NCBI RefSeq assembly: GCF_002964765.1
Contig: NZ_PQCF01000031.1
Span: 74,535-138,534 of the forward strand
Source: Pseudoalteromonas sp. T1lg88
GTDB taxonomy: Bacteria; Pseudomonadota; Gammaproteobacteria; Enterobacterales; Alteromonadaceae
Direction of reading: 5' to 3'
Length of the DNA stretch: 64,000 bases
Below are positions 38,233-46,718 of the stretch, piece by piece. Below the pieces are notes generated by a model. The model was given only the letters and a program-made list of their open reading frames with translations. It had not been told where the DNA came from and did not search any database. How positions within the stretch are numbered: position 1 is the stretch's first letter; each line of letters begins with the position of its first letter. The position numbers and the translations under genes were made by a program.

Positions 38233-39068
38233 AGCTAGTTAAATTATCATCCCTTATTATCTGCGCCAGCCTAAGTGCCAGCGTTTTATTCGGAAACAAC
38301 GCCCACGCCCACCGCGCCTGGCTAAAACCCAACACCACAGTAGTATCCGGCGATGAGGCCTGGATCACCTTCGATGCGGCCATAGCCAATAGCATTTTCA
38401 ATCCGGATCATCATGCCTATCCACTGCAACGCCTCCTGGCCGTGGGACCCGATGGCAAAGCGGTGGCCATGCAAAACAGCGCCGAACTGCGTTATCGCAG
38501 CGTGTTCGACCTGCACCTCACAGAGCCCGGTACGTATCGGGTATTCAACGCCAGCCGCTCTATCGTGGCGCGTTGGGTAGACGAGCAGGGAAAACGCCAG
38601 CTCTGGCCTGGACGCGGAAAAACGGGCACGGTGGAGCAATTCGCCGAGCAGGTGCCGAAAAACGCCAAGGATTTGCAAGTCAGTGAGGTAGCGCGTCGAC
38701 TGGAATCCTTTGTCACCTTAGGAGCGCCGAATGCAGTGGCCCTTGAGCCTACGGGGCAAGGTCTGGAACTCAATGCCCTCACCCACCCCAACGATTTATA
38801 CGTAGGGGAAGCCGCTGACATGCAGTTTCTAATGGATGGTGAAGCCGCACCGGGCACGACCATAACCCTGGTACGTCAGGATGAGCGCTATCGCGATCAA
38901 CAGGTGGCTACCGAACTCAGCGCCGACAAGAACGGTAAATTCACCCTGGAATTCTCCGAGCCGGGCATGTACTGGCTTGAAGCCGAATATCAAGACCACC
39001 AAGGCAAGGCACCGGCGACCATGCGCCGCGGCAGCTATGTGGTGGTATTCGAGGTTCTTCCCCTTTAA
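38229..39068 (+). CDS. DUF4198-type periplasmic protein
   Basis: 279 residues with a signal peptide ending HAH near residue 28, so periplasmic. The mature start HRAWLKPNTTVVSGDEAWITFDAA and the ending PGMYWLEAEYQD..RRGSYVVVFEVLPL are typical of DUF4198 (Ig-like fold, often in metal-uptake operons). It starts at a GTG that overlaps the upstream stop in GTGA, so it is translationally coupled to the PepSY/DUF2271 gene and shares its Fur control. Confidence 0.82.
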   Translation: MKLVKLSSLIICASLSASVLFGNNAHAHRAWLKPNTTVVSGDEAWITFDAAIANSIFNPDHHAYPLQRLLAVGPDGKAVAMQNSAELRYRSVFDLHLTEPGTYRVFNASRSIVARWVDEQGKRQLWPGRGKTGTVEQFAEQVPKNAKDLQVSEVARRLESFVTLGAPNAVALEPTGQGLELNALTHPNDLYVGEAADMQFLMDGEAAPGTTITLVRQDERYRDQQVATELSADKNGKFTLEFSEPGMYWLEAEYQDHQGKAPATMRRGSYVVVFEVLPL

Positions 39069-39092
39069 GCAACAATAACTGGCTATGTAAAC

Positions 39093-39126
39093 GGGCTTTA
39101 CAGCGTTCCTGAGAGCCCTTTTTTTA
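39093..39126 (+). terminator. Terminator after the Fur-regulated operon
   Basis: GGGCT pairs with AGCCC across a 16-base loop; eight T follow. Confidence 0.75.
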
Positions 39127-39183
39127 TTTTCCTATCAAGAAGCTAGCCTTAGCACATAGATTTAAGCAGTAAACAATATTTAC

Positions 39184-39221
39184 TTAGCATGCTAACTAAA
39201 CTAAACTAATTAGCACGCTAA
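39184..39221. promoter_or_regulatory. Twin MarR/SlyA-type operators
   Basis: TTAGCATGCTAA (39184-39195, perfect palindrome) and TTAGCACGCTAA (39210-39221) lie 26 bases apart centre to centre. Both match the SlyA-type consensus TTAGCNNGCTAA and sit directly before the marR start, which suggests autorepression of the efflux operon. Confidence 0.8.
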
Positions 39222-39241
39222 CTAATTTGAAATTGTTGCTC

Positions 39242-39709
39242 ATGTCCGATACCCCTTTTCATGAAACCTTGGATCTAAGCCTGTGTGGGCAACTGGGTCG
39301 CGTTCATCGTATTTGTCGTCAGGCTATTTCGGTGGCGGTAGAGCCTTTGGGTTTTACCCAACCAAGGTGGACGGCCATGATGTATATGCAGCACCTCGGT
39401 GAGGGCTGTACTCAGCATGAGTTAGCGACTAATTTGGGGCTCGAAATGCCAAGCCTGACGCGCACCCTTAAGCAGTTGGAGCAAAGTGAGATTATCGAAC
39501 GCCGGGTCGATAGTCAGGATAAACGTTGTCGACGCCTGTATTTTACCGAGCAAGGACACCAGCAAATGGTGCTGTTGCGCGCCCGTATTGCCGAGATTAA
39601 AACTCAGCTCTATAGGAACCTCAGCGACGAGCAACTCAACGGCCTTGCCCAAGGCCTGATCCAACTTGAAGAAAATGCCCTTAATTTAATACAGGAGGAG
39701 CAGTTGTGA
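39242..39709 (+). CDS. MarR/SlyA-type regulator of an efflux operon
   Basis: 155 residues from the ATG at 39242; an upstream TTG at 39227 is less likely. The winged helix is clear (GCTQHELATNLGLEMPSLTRTLKQLEQSEIIERRVDSQDKRCRRLYFTEQG). SlyA-like proteins act as dimers on short palindromes, and two such sites precede the gene. Its stop codon overlaps the start of the hlyD-type gene, so the regulator and pump are made together and presumably induced by a pump substrate. Confidence 0.9.
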   Translation: MSDTPFHETLDLSLCGQLGRVHRICRQAISVAVEPLGFTQPRWTAMMYMQHLGEGCTQHELATNLGLEMPSLTRTLKQLEQSEIIERRVDSQDKRCRRLYFTEQGHQQMVLLRARIAEIKTQLYRNLSDEQLNGLAQGLIQLEENALNLIQEEQL

Positions 39710-40785
39710 GCCAGCCCCGCACCCCAGATCAACAATTTGCCCGATACGTAAAAATCGCCATCGGCTTTTTTATCCTGTGTTTTGGCTATTTTATCGTCGC
39801 CGACCTTTATATGCCGATGACTCCCCAAGCGCGGGTGTACCATCAGGTAACCCAGATCACACCCCAGGTAAACGGCGATATTGTGGCGGTGGAAGTCAGT
39901 AATAACGAGCCGGTAAAAGCCGGCCAGTTACTGATGCGCATTAATCCCCGCCCGTTTGAGTTGGCGGTGCAGCAGGCCGAGTTAGCTCTGGCACAGGTAC
40001 AATTGCAGAATCAGCAGCTCGATGCCGACATCAGCGCCCTCAACGCCGATTTAAGCGCCGCTGAGGCCAGGCTCAATGAACAGCAACGTTTACACAAGCG
40101 CAGTGCCGCACTACTCGTAAGCAAAGCGATTTCCGAGCAGCAAAGCGATGAAATCACCGCCAGCCTGGCCACCGCCAAGGCCCAGGTCAGTGCCATTAAA
40201 GCGAAAATCCAGGCTGCCAAAATCAAGCGTGGCGACCACGGCGACAACAATGTTGCCTTGCAACAGGCCAAAAATGCTCTGGCCCAGGCCCAATTGAACC
40301 TAAGCTATACCCAGGTACTGGCGCCCCATGATGGCGTGATCAGCAACCTGCAGGTGACCACAGGCACCTATGCCAAGGCTGGCATGGCCATGACAGGCTT
40401 GGTTGCCAACAGCCTGGATCTGGCCGCAGATTTTCGCGAAAAGTCGCTCTACCATGTGCGTGTTGGCAAAACTGCCCTGGTGAGCTTCGACGCCCTGCCC
40501 GGTCAGGTTTTTAGCGCCCATGTCAGCGAATTTGCCGCCGGCTCCAGCGATGGTCAGCTTAATGCTAACGGCGCCTTAGCTCAGGTAGAAACGTCAAATC
40601 GCTGGGTACGCGACGCACAGCGCCAGCGCATCCATTTGCAACTTGAGCCGCAATCGAGCGCTAAATTAACCTACTTACCAAGCGGCTCCCGCGCTACGGT
40701 GCAGATTATTCCCGACGGCGGTATTCGCGCCGCCCTCGCCAAGGTGCAAATTAAATTCGTCAGCCTGATGCACTACATCTATTGA
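39706..40785 (+). CDS. HlyD-type membrane fusion protein of efflux pump
   Basis: 359 residues: one N-terminal membrane helix (about 15-33), the first half of a biotinyl-lipoyl domain (QITPQVNGDIVAVEVSNNEPVKAGQLLMRINP), a long coiled-coil hairpin (about 90-190), the second lipoyl half (LSYTQVLAPHDGVISNL) and beta-barrel domains. It resembles EmrA/AaeA adaptors. It starts at a GTG behind AGGAGGAG and overlaps the marR stop. It should bridge the DUF2955 inner-membrane protein to an outer-membrane channel encoded elsewhere. Confidence 0.9.
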   Translation: MSQPRTPDQQFARYVKIAIGFFILCFGYFIVADLYMPMTPQARVYHQVTQITPQVNGDIVAVEVSNNEPVKAGQLLMRINPRPFELAVQQAELALAQVQLQNQQLDADISALNADLSAAEARLNEQQRLHKRSAALLVSKAISEQQSDEITASLATAKAQVSAIKAKIQAAKIKRGDHGDNNVALQQAKNALAQAQLNLSYTQVLAPHDGVISNLQVTTGTYAKAGMAMTGLVANSLDLAADFREKSLYHVRVGKTALVSFDALPGQVFSAHVSEFAAGSSDGQLNANGALAQVETSNRWVRDAQRQRIHLQLEPQSSAKLTYLPSGSRATVQIIPDGGIRAALAKVQIKFVSLMHYIY

Positions 40786-40801
40786 TGGAAGAGGTGGAAT
40801 T

Positions 40802-41827
40802 ATGACGCTTACTGCCAACGATGTTCGACAAATGCTGCGTATCGCCAGTGGTGCGACCCTAGGTTTTACCCTAAGTAAGCTGTTCAACTGGCCTATGGGC
40901 ATCTTTTTTACCGTTTACCCCATGCTGCTGCTGGGAATGGTACCTGTGATCAATGCCCATATTGCCCGCCAGTTTGTCGCCAGCGCGCTCTTTTGTGCCT
41001 TTGCAGTTCTCATGGTGCAAGGTCTGCTGGGGTTTCACCCTGTGCTCATGTCGCTGGCGGCATTTTTGGTCTTTGCCTTTTTGTTTTACCAGATGAGTCG
41101 TGGCGTGAATTTCTTATTCGGTGCGCTCAGCGTGGTGGGGTTGTCGATTCAGTGGCATTTCGCCAGTTATAGCCCTGCGGGCATGGACCTGTATGAGCTT
41201 ATTTTTAGCAATGTCCTGGCCGTAAGTGTCAGTTTGGGCAGCGCCTATTTGATGCACTGGTTGTTCCCGGACGTAGCGCCACGCACCCAGCCTCAGCGCC
41301 CAGCGAAAGACAATGCCAGCGTACGCCATGAAGTGCTTTTGTGTGCCAGCGTCACCACAATGTCTTTTATTACTTTTCAGGTTTTGGACTTACAAGACTC
41401 GGTATCGGCTCAGGCCGCCTCTATCCTGATCCTCCTGCCGCTGTGTTGGAAGGCGGCGGGCATGGCGGGCTGGCAGCGCATCATTGGCACCTTGATAGGC
41501 TGTAACCTGGCATTGGGGGCGCAAATTCTGCTGTTTAACTACAGCCAGATTCTATTGTTTCCAATCTTGGTGCTATGGATCTTAACCTTTGTGTTCAGTC
41601 GCTACCATGTGCTTGGCGGTGGGCTGCCGGGAATTGGCTTTGGTGTGATCACCACCTTCGGTATTTTGTTCGGCCAATCTTTGGCACCGGATCAGGATTT
41701 AATCTACAGCGCCCTGTATCGCTTTAGCTCGGTCTGCGTGGCCATAGCCGTCAGCCTATGCCTGGTCTATTTAATACATCATTTTCTCAACCGCTTTAGT
41801 GCGACGCGCCATCATACTTATTTTTAA
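40802..41827 (+). CDS. DUF2955/FUSC-like inner-membrane efflux protein
   Basis: 341 residues with about ten hydrophobic helices in two blocks (residues ~20-165 and ~195-330) joined by a polar linker (APRTQPQRPAKDNAS). The layout matches DUF2955 proteins, relatives of the AaeB/FUSC transporters, which lack a large cytoplasmic domain. It lies 16 bases after the adaptor gene, so the two form a MarR-controlled pump for an unknown, probably aromatic or amphipathic, compound. Confidence 0.85.
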   Translation: MTLTANDVRQMLRIASGATLGFTLSKLFNWPMGIFFTVYPMLLLGMVPVINAHIARQFVASALFCAFAVLMVQGLLGFHPVLMSLAAFLVFAFLFYQMSRGVNFLFGALSVVGLSIQWHFASYSPAGMDLYELIFSNVLAVSVSLGSAYLMHWLFPDVAPRTQPQRPAKDNASVRHEVLLCASVTTMSFITFQVLDLQDSVSAQAASILILLPLCWKAAGMAGWQRIIGTLIGCNLALGAQILLFNYSQILLFPILVLWILTFVFSRYHVLGGGLPGIGFGVITTFGILFGQSLAPDQDLIYSALYRFSSVCVAIAVSLCLVYLIHHFLNRFSATRHHTYF

Positions 41828-41885
41828 GGTTATTTTAGGAATTCGAGGTTACAATTACGCTAAAACAGGGACAACAAGGATGATG

Positions 41886-42302
41886 ATGCACAGGGTCTCT
41901 TTAAAACAGGAACAGAAATCTTGGTGGGTATACGCTATTGCTGCAGTGGCCGTATGCGCTTTGATTGGAAGCTTTATCAGTGGGAGTAATCTGCTGTTCG
42001 CTCTAGCCATGCTCGCCAACTTGGCGCTAATTTTGCGCCTCAATTTTTCTTCACCTCAGATAAATGCCACTAACCCTTTGGCAAAAATAAAAGTTGAAGG
42101 GCAGCTTCTCAAAGTAGGTAAGGTCGCTTTGCCAATTTATGAAGTGCATAAGGTGGTGATTGAGCGCTGCGAAGATAAGGGACTGTTCCAGCTTGCCTAC
42201 AATGGTGGCGGCCAGGTGCAGCTGGTGTTCGATGGCAGTTATTTGGACGACTTAAAAGCCTATATTCAACAAAACATGCCACACGTTGAGATTGTGAGTT
42301 AA
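41886..42302 (+). CDS. Small membrane-anchored protein, unknown
   Basis: About 138 residues. Three adjacent ATG codons (41880, 41883, 41886) are possible; AAGGA sits best before the third. The longer frame from 41799 overlaps the pump gene and is not needed. Two short hydrophobic segments (about 14-31 and 34-52) are followed by a soluble domain of about 85 residues with strands such as KVALPIYEVHKVVIERC and GGGQVQLVFDGSYLDDL, suggesting a PH-like or membrane-facing fold. Function unknown. It lies 14 bases from the convergent arfB. Confidence 0.65.
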   Translation: MHRVSLKQEQKSWWVYAIAAVAVCALIGSFISGSNLLFALAMLANLALILRLNFSSPQINATNPLAKIKVEGQLLKVGKVALPIYEVHKVVIERCEDKGLFQLAYNGGGQVQLVFDGSYLDDLKAYIQQNMPHVEIVS

Positions 42303-42316
42303 GGCCGCTGAGGGCC

Positions 42317-42730
42317 TTAGGGTTTGGGCATTTTCCGTAATTCTTTGGTGCGGCCACGCTGTACTTTTTCGTCGACCCGCTTGCGCTGAGAGCTGCGGGT
42401 AGGCTTGGTAGCATGGCGCTTTTTTTCCACCTTGGTAGCGGCCAAAATAAGCTCCTTTAAGCGCTGCAAGGCTTCTTCGCGGTTTTGCTCCTGGGTGCGG
42501 TGACTTTGCGACTTGATCACTATGACGCCGTCCTTGGTGATACGGCTGTCGCGATACGCCAAGAGCCGCTCTTTATAGAAGTCGGGTAGTTTTGAGCGCT
42601 TGATATCGAAACGCAAATGAATGGCTGTCGCCACCTTATTGACGTTCTGGCCTCCGGCTCCTTGTGAGCGGATCGCACTGAGTTCGACTTCCCATTCATC
42701 TATGGTTACGGAGTTGGAAATTTGTAGCAT
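42317..42730 (-). CDS. arfB: Ribosome rescue hydrolase ArfB
   Basis: 137 residues, the right length for ArfB (YaeJ). The catalytic GGQ tripeptide lies at residues 26-28 (IRSQGAGGQNVNKVATAIHLRFD), and a basic, flexible C-terminal tail (KKRHATKPTRSSQRKRVDEKVQRGRTKELRK) fits the mRNA channel of stalled ribosomes. The enzyme releases the peptide from ribosomes stalled without a stop codon. Monocistronic. Confidence 0.93.
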   Translation of the reverse strand: MLQISNSVTIDEWEVELSAIRSQGAGGQNVNKVATAIHLRFDIKRSKLPDFYKERLLAYRDSRITKDGVIVIKSQSHRTQEQNREEALQRLKELILAATKVEKKRHATKPTRSSQRKRVDEKVQRGRTKELRKMPKP

Positions 42731-42915
42731 TACTTGTTCAACTTAGCTGTTCATCTTAGCTTAAAGGCTCTAGCCTATTATCATCGCCTTTCAGAGTCTA
42801 TCATAGAGTCAATGTGACCCAATCAATGTGACCCAATCAGTGTAATCCAAATAGGCTTCCACTCTAAAATGGTGACGAGCGCGACGCAAATCAAGATTTA
42901 TTAATGGAGATAACA

Positions 42916-43494
42916 ATGAAAAAGATATTTATCGCACTTACCCTGGCCGCATCTGCGGCGCTTAGCTCGGCTCAGGCCTGGGCACTGGAGCTTACCACTG
43001 CGGACGTAGAAAAATTTCTTAAAGCCGCTCCTACGGTGACCGATTGGGCGGATTACCAGGGCGGTATTGACGCTGGTGCCCTGCTTGGCGCCCAACAGGA
43101 ACAAGAAGGCGATGCGAGCACAACGAATAATGCCATGATGAACAGCGCTATCACCATGTTAAAAGACAACGGCATGTATCAGGAGTTTGCCACCATGCTA
43201 AGCGCTTATGGCTTTACTCCAGAGCAGCTTATCAGCGTGGGCAGTGAGATCAGCAGCGCCTACCTGGCCAATATGAAAGGCAGCCTTTCTGCCGAAAACC
43301 AGCAGCGTGTAGACCAGGTAATGGGTGGTCTGCAAAGCCTCTCCGGCAGCAAGAGCAGCGACAGCAATTCGCTCCTATGCGCCCTGGGCAAGGCAAATGA
43401 GGCGAGCAAGGAAGAGATCAGCGATAACAACCTCGCTATTGTCAGCGAATATATGCCACAGCTGCAGCAGCTTTTTAGCGCCTACGTACAATAG
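42916..43494 (+). CDS. Periplasmic protein, unknown
   Basis: 192 residues from the ATG at 42916 behind GGAGATAACA; an upstream ATG at 42904 is part of the ribosome binding site. A signal peptide ends at AWA (residue 23). The mature protein is helical and acidic, with LTTADVEKFLKAAPTVTDWA near its start and a long QQRVDQVMGGLQSLSGSKSSDS stretch. It resembles conserved hypothetical periplasmic proteins of the group, but I cannot name a domain. Confidence 0.75.
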   Translation: MKKIFIALTLAASAALSSAQAWALELTTADVEKFLKAAPTVTDWADYQGGIDAGALLGAQQEQEGDASTTNNAMMNSAITMLKDNGMYQEFATMLSAYGFTPEQLISVGSEISSAYLANMKGSLSAENQQRVDQVMGGLQSLSGSKSSDSNSLLCALGKANEASKEEISDNNLAIVSEYMPQLQQLFSAYVQ

Positions 43495-43508
43495 TACCCG
43501 CAAAAAAA

Positions 43509-43530
43509 GGCGTAGGCGCCTGTCTACGCC
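43509..43530. terminator. Hairpin after the periplasmic gene
   Basis: A perfect 7-bp stem GGCGTAG/CTACGCC with an 8-base loop. The downstream T tract is poor on the plus strand (CTATTTT), while the minus strand has seven T. Confidence 0.6.
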
Positions 43531-43629
43531 CTATTTTCAGCACCCTTTTAAACAAAACTCCCTCCCCTCTTCGCAGTCTCCGTCTTCCGCGTCATAATAG
43601 CGCCATGACAATGGCAATAATAACTCCTT

Positions 43630-44484
43630 ATGACCTATCTTCTCGCCACCACCTTGCTGTGGGCATTTTCATTTAGCCTGATTGGCGTGTATCTGGCCGG
43701 TCAGGTTGATCCCTGGTTTTCCGTGCTGACACGTATCGCCCTGGCGACCTTGGTATTTCTACCCTTTTTACGCCTGCCACAGCTGACACTTGCTATGACG
43801 TGCAAGCTGATGGCCATAGGTGCGGTGCAATTAGGCCTGATGTACGCGTTTTACTATCACTCCTTTTTGTACTTAACCGTGCCGGAAGTGCTGCTATTTA
43901 CTGTAATGACGCCCTTGTATGTGACCTTGCTCAACGATGCCTTGGACGGACGTTTTAACCCAGGCTTTTTTATGGCGGCGCTGCTAGCTATAGTCGGCGC
44001 CGTGGCTATTCGCTTCGATGGCATTAATCAGGGCTTTATCCTTGGTTTTGCCATAGTCCAGGCGGCAAACCTGTGTTTTGCCAGCGGTCAGGTCCTGTAT
44101 AAACGCCTTATGGCTCAAAACCCAGGCCTGGCTCAGCATCAAATATTTGCCTGTTTTTATATTGGCGCTTTGGTGGTGGCCTTAAGCTGTTATGCCCTGT
44201 TTGGCGATACCACAGCGCTGCCGCAAACGACGACGCAATGGACGGTTTTGGTTTATCTCGGTTTGGTCGCCTCCGGGCTCGGGTATTTTGCCTGGAATAA
44301 GGGCGCGACCCTGGTCAATGTCGGTACCCTGGCGGTGATGAACAATCTGCTTATCCCAGCGGGGATCCTGGTTAATGTATTGATATGGAACCGCGACGCC
44401 GATATCTGGCGCCTCACCTTGGGCGGCGGCATCATTATGGCGGCGCTGGTACTTAACGAAAAGTACTTCAACAAGCAAAGCTGA
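43630..44484 (+). CDS. EamA/DMT superfamily transporter
   Basis: 284 residues with ten predicted membrane helices in two five-helix EamA repeats, typical length for the drug/metabolite transporter superfamily. Typical signatures are LLWAFSFSLIGVYLAGQVDP at the start and VYLGLVASGLGYFAWNKGATLVNVGTLAVMNNLL in the second half. The latter resembles the carboxylate/amino acid/amine group that includes E. coli YigM (biotin uptake), but the substrate is undecided. Monocistronic with a terminator. Confidence 0.85.
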   Translation: MTYLLATTLLWAFSFSLIGVYLAGQVDPWFSVLTRIALATLVFLPFLRLPQLTLAMTCKLMAIGAVQLGLMYAFYYHSFLYLTVPEVLLFTVMTPLYVTLLNDALDGRFNPGFFMAALLAIVGAVAIRFDGINQGFILGFAIVQAANLCFASGQVLYKRLMAQNPGLAQHQIFACFYIGALVVALSCYALFGDTTALPQTTTQWTVLVYLGLVASGLGYFAWNKGATLVNVGTLAVMNNLLIPAGILVNVLIWNRDADIWRLTLGGGIIMAALVLNEKYFNKQS

Positions 44485-44489
44485 ATTTG

Positions 44490-44515
44490 GCAAGGGGGTT
44501 TACACCCCCTTTTTA
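44490..44515 (+). terminator. Terminator between convergent genes
   Basis: GGGGG pairs with CCCCC around the loop TTTACA, followed by five T. The stem-loop half resembles the G5 palindromes found at 46678, 55759 and 62470. Confidence 0.7.
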
Positions 44516-44530
44516 TTGGCCGCTCACACC

Positions 44531-44992
44531 CTAATGCTGGGGTAAGGCCTCAAAACGCGCCACTACCCGGCGCTGAATTGAGGCCAGGAGCACGATTAAC
44601 ACGGCGCCGATCAAAACCGGCGACAACAAATACATCCAGCCTTGTTGCGCCAGCATGATCAGCACGGGATTAGCACCGGCAGGAGGATGGGTGGTATCGC
44701 TCACCAACATCAAGCTCACCGCCAGTCCCGTCGCTATGGCCATGCTTAGGGGCGTGATAGGCGCATACAAACTAAATACCACGCCAATAAATGCGGTGAC
44801 AAGATGCCCCAAAATAACATTTTTTGCCCGGGCTAATGGGCTATTAGGCACACCAAATACCAGCACTGTCGTGGCGCCAAAGGGCGCCATCAACCACAGC
44901 ATTTGCGTGTTTAAACTATCCAAATAGGCCAATAGCCCGATTGCTATGGCCGCACCAAAGCCAGCGATAACGTGCTTTATCATTGTATTCAC
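44531..44992 (-). CDS. HPP family membrane protein
   Basis: 153 residues with four membrane helices. The HPP motif region DTTHPPAGANPVLIM is present near residues 97-111, and MLWLMAPFGATTVLVFGVPNSPLARAKNVILGHLVTA matches the family start. HPP proteins include nitrite transporters of chloroplasts and cyanobacteria, but the bacterial members are mostly untested. It is divergent from a tetR gene, and two palindromic operators lie between them, so it is the likely target of that repressor. Confidence 0.85.
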   Translation of the reverse strand: MNTMIKHVIAGFGAAIAIGLLAYLDSLNTQMLWLMAPFGATTVLVFGVPNSPLARAKNVILGHLVTAFIGVVFSLYAPITPLSMAIATGLAVSLMLVSDTTHPPAGANPVLIMLAQQGWMYLLSPVLIGAVLIVLLASIQRRVVARFEALPQH

Positions 44993-45007
44993 TTCCTTTT
45001 CCCTTTA

Positions 45008-45053
45008 AGTAGACAACTCGTTCTACTTTTTAAGGTAGACAATACGGTCTACC
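45008..45053. promoter_or_regulatory. Two TetR operators between HPP and tetR
   Basis: AGTAGA-N8-TCTACT (45008-45027) and GGTAGAC-N6-GTCTACC (45034-45053) are related palindromes with centres 26 bases apart. They lie in the divergent promoter region, as expected for a repressor acting on both genes. Confidence 0.75.
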
Positions 45054-45114
45054 TGTGTCAAGCTATTTTCATTCGGCGCCAGATATCAGCGCCGCAAGCT
45101 GTAGGAGCTGAATC

Positions 45115-45666
45115 ATGCAAGACAAAAGGCAGGTGCTGATAGACACGGCGTTGACGCTTTTTTATCGCCACGGCATACGCGCCGTCGGCATTAATCAGGT
45201 ATTAGCCGAATCCGGTGTAGCAAAAAAGACCCTCTATCATCACTTTAATAGTAAGGATGAGCTGATCCTTGCCACCCTAGACGTGCGCCATCACAATTTT
45301 ATGCACTGGCTTAGCGGCGCCATTCAAGGCCAGGAGCCAGAGCAGAAAATCGCCGCCCTATTCGACGCCTTAGCGCTATGGTTTCGCGGTGAAGTGCAGG
45401 CGTTAGGCGCCTACCGAGGCTGTTTTTTTATTAATAGCCAAGGCGAGTTTGATGCCAGCCATACCGAGATTTTGCGCCATTGCGCAGCGCATAAAGCCGA
45501 AGTGGAAGCCTTTATCGCGACGTTGCTTACCCCAGAGTTAGTAATCAAAGCCCCATTAATCGCCCTGCTCGTTGAAGGAGCCATAGTAAAAGCGACCTAT
45601 GGCGAAGGCGAACGCATCGCTGCCAATGGCAAGCAAGCCGCACTAGGTTTGTTGCAACAAGCCTAG
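45115..45666 (+). CDS. TetR family regulator, likely controls HPP gene
   Basis: 183 residues. Residues 6-53 form the helix-turn-helix (VLIDTALTLFYRHGIRAVGINQVLAESGVAKKTLYHHFNSKDELILATL); the C-terminal half contains GCFFINSQGEF, typical of the YcdC/RutR-like branch. Palindromic operators lie between it and the divergent HPP gene. The inducer is unknown. Confidence 0.88.
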   Translation: MQDKRQVLIDTALTLFYRHGIRAVGINQVLAESGVAKKTLYHHFNSKDELILATLDVRHHNFMHWLSGAIQGQEPEQKIAALFDALALWFRGEVQALGAYRGCFFINSQGEFDASHTEILRHCAAHKAEVEAFIATLLTPELVIKAPLIALLVEGAIVKATYGEGERIAANGKQAALGLLQQA

Positions 45667-45705
45667 CCCTGGAGCGAATGCTAAAGATCTAGTGATTTAA
45701 GGAAA

Positions 45706-46275
45706 CTATTGCGCCAGGACTGTAGCAACGCGGGTTTTCAGCTCCGGTAAGAGCTCTTGTTCAAACCAGGGGTTGCGCTTAAGCCAGATATTATTACGCG
45801 GGCTAGGATGGGGAAGCGCCAGCGTATCCGGCCATTGGCTACGCCAGTCCTGTACCGCAGCTGTGACGGTTTTATAGCGTTTTTGCAAATGATAACGCAT
45901 GGCATACTGGCCTAACACTAGGGTCAGTTGCCTTTGTGGTAAGGCCTCAAGCACCTGCTCACGCCAGGTTGCAGCACATTCAGGACGCGGCGGCAGATCG
46001 CCTTGTTTACCTGTGCCAGGATAGCAAAATCCCATGGGCACAATGGCAAACTTGTGCGCATCGTAGAAGTCCTCCTCCGTTACCCCCAACCATTGTCTCA
46101 GCCGCACACCACTGGCATCGTCAAAAGGCCGTCCGGCATTGTGGGCATGGATCCCCGGCGCCTGTCCGGCGATCAGTATTTTTGCATCACAGTGAAGTTG
46201 CAACACGGGTTTGGGCGGCAAGGGCAGATACGCCTTGCACAAGGTGCAGGCGCGTATTTTATCGAGTAAATCCAT
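45706..46275 (-). CDS. Uracil-DNA glycosylase family protein
   Basis: 189 residues from the ATG at 46275; an in-frame TTG at 46290 adds five residues. The family pattern is present: CTLCK near the N-terminus, AKILIAGQAPGIHAHNAGRPFDDASGVRLRQWLG (the GQAPG loop) and the C-terminal LPHPSPRNNIWLKRNPWF loop that contacts DNA. The single CxxC and the short N-terminus differ from the four-cysteine iron-sulfur family 4 enzymes, so activity on uracil in DNA is likely but unproven. Upstream lies a repeat-rich 440-base gap. Confidence 0.8.
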   Translation of the reverse strand: MDLLDKIRACTLCKAYLPLPPKPVLQLHCDAKILIAGQAPGIHAHNAGRPFDDASGVRLRQWLGVTEEDFYDAHKFAIVPMGFCYPGTGKQGDLPPRPECAATWREQVLEALPQRQLTLVLGQYAMRYHLQKRYKTVTAAVQDWRSQWPDTLALPHPSPRNNIWLKRNPWFEQELLPELKTRVATVLAQ

Positions 46276-46718
46276 GCGTAGGCTGATCAAAGGCTTTATT
46301 ACAGCCTAGCTGATAGCGCGGGACAGCGACAAGCAAAATAGGCTGGCAATACAAGGTATTGTTATTATTGGGATCATAGTTTTACTAACTTGATGACCTA
46401 GTTAGTAAAATATTGATCTCAACACAGATCAGATTTTTACCAACTGATCAGGGGCAAAGCCGCTGATCGGCAGCTAAATAGATAGCAAAAATGGCTATAA
46501 AACCTGTTTTACGGGTAGTTGCCTGCGTATAACCCCCTTCGCTTATAGAAAGCGACTGCACCTCTTGGATCTCTTTAACCGAATTTATCTAAGCAACTGC
46601 CCTTATCCTGCTTATGCCCAGGGTGAAGATCAATATTTTACTAACTCAACAAGCCTCACTTGGTAAAATAATGATCTGTAAACCCCCTTTACAACTTTAT
46701 ACCGATCCCCTCAACTAC
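46276..46718. repeat. Repeat-rich intergenic region with five GATC-linked motifs
   Basis: No gene is visible. The gap holds five copies of TTRGTAAAWNNNNGATC: 46372-46390 and 46400-46418 arranged head to head around a 9-base spacer (11-bp perfect arms TTTTACTAACT/AGTTAGTAAAA), 46427-46445, and a second head-to-head pair at 46628-46646 and 46659-46677. The second pair forms a 51-base imperfect inverted repeat with outer arms AGATCA/TGATCT. A G5 palindrome follows directly at 46678-46692. Confidence 0.75.
46678..46692. repeat. G5-centred palindrome GTAAA-CCCCC-TTTAC
   Basis: Five-base perfect arms around a C5 core, directly adjoining a GATC-linked motif. Related copies: 55759-55777, 62470-62492, and a half copy at 54056-54066. 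Confidence 0.55.

Noticed and set aside
44494..44514. Terminator GGGGGTTTACACCCCC counted as a full G5 palindrome
   Set aside because: It lacks the GTAAA left arm; the hairpin plus T run explains it as a terminator, so the likeness may be partial only.
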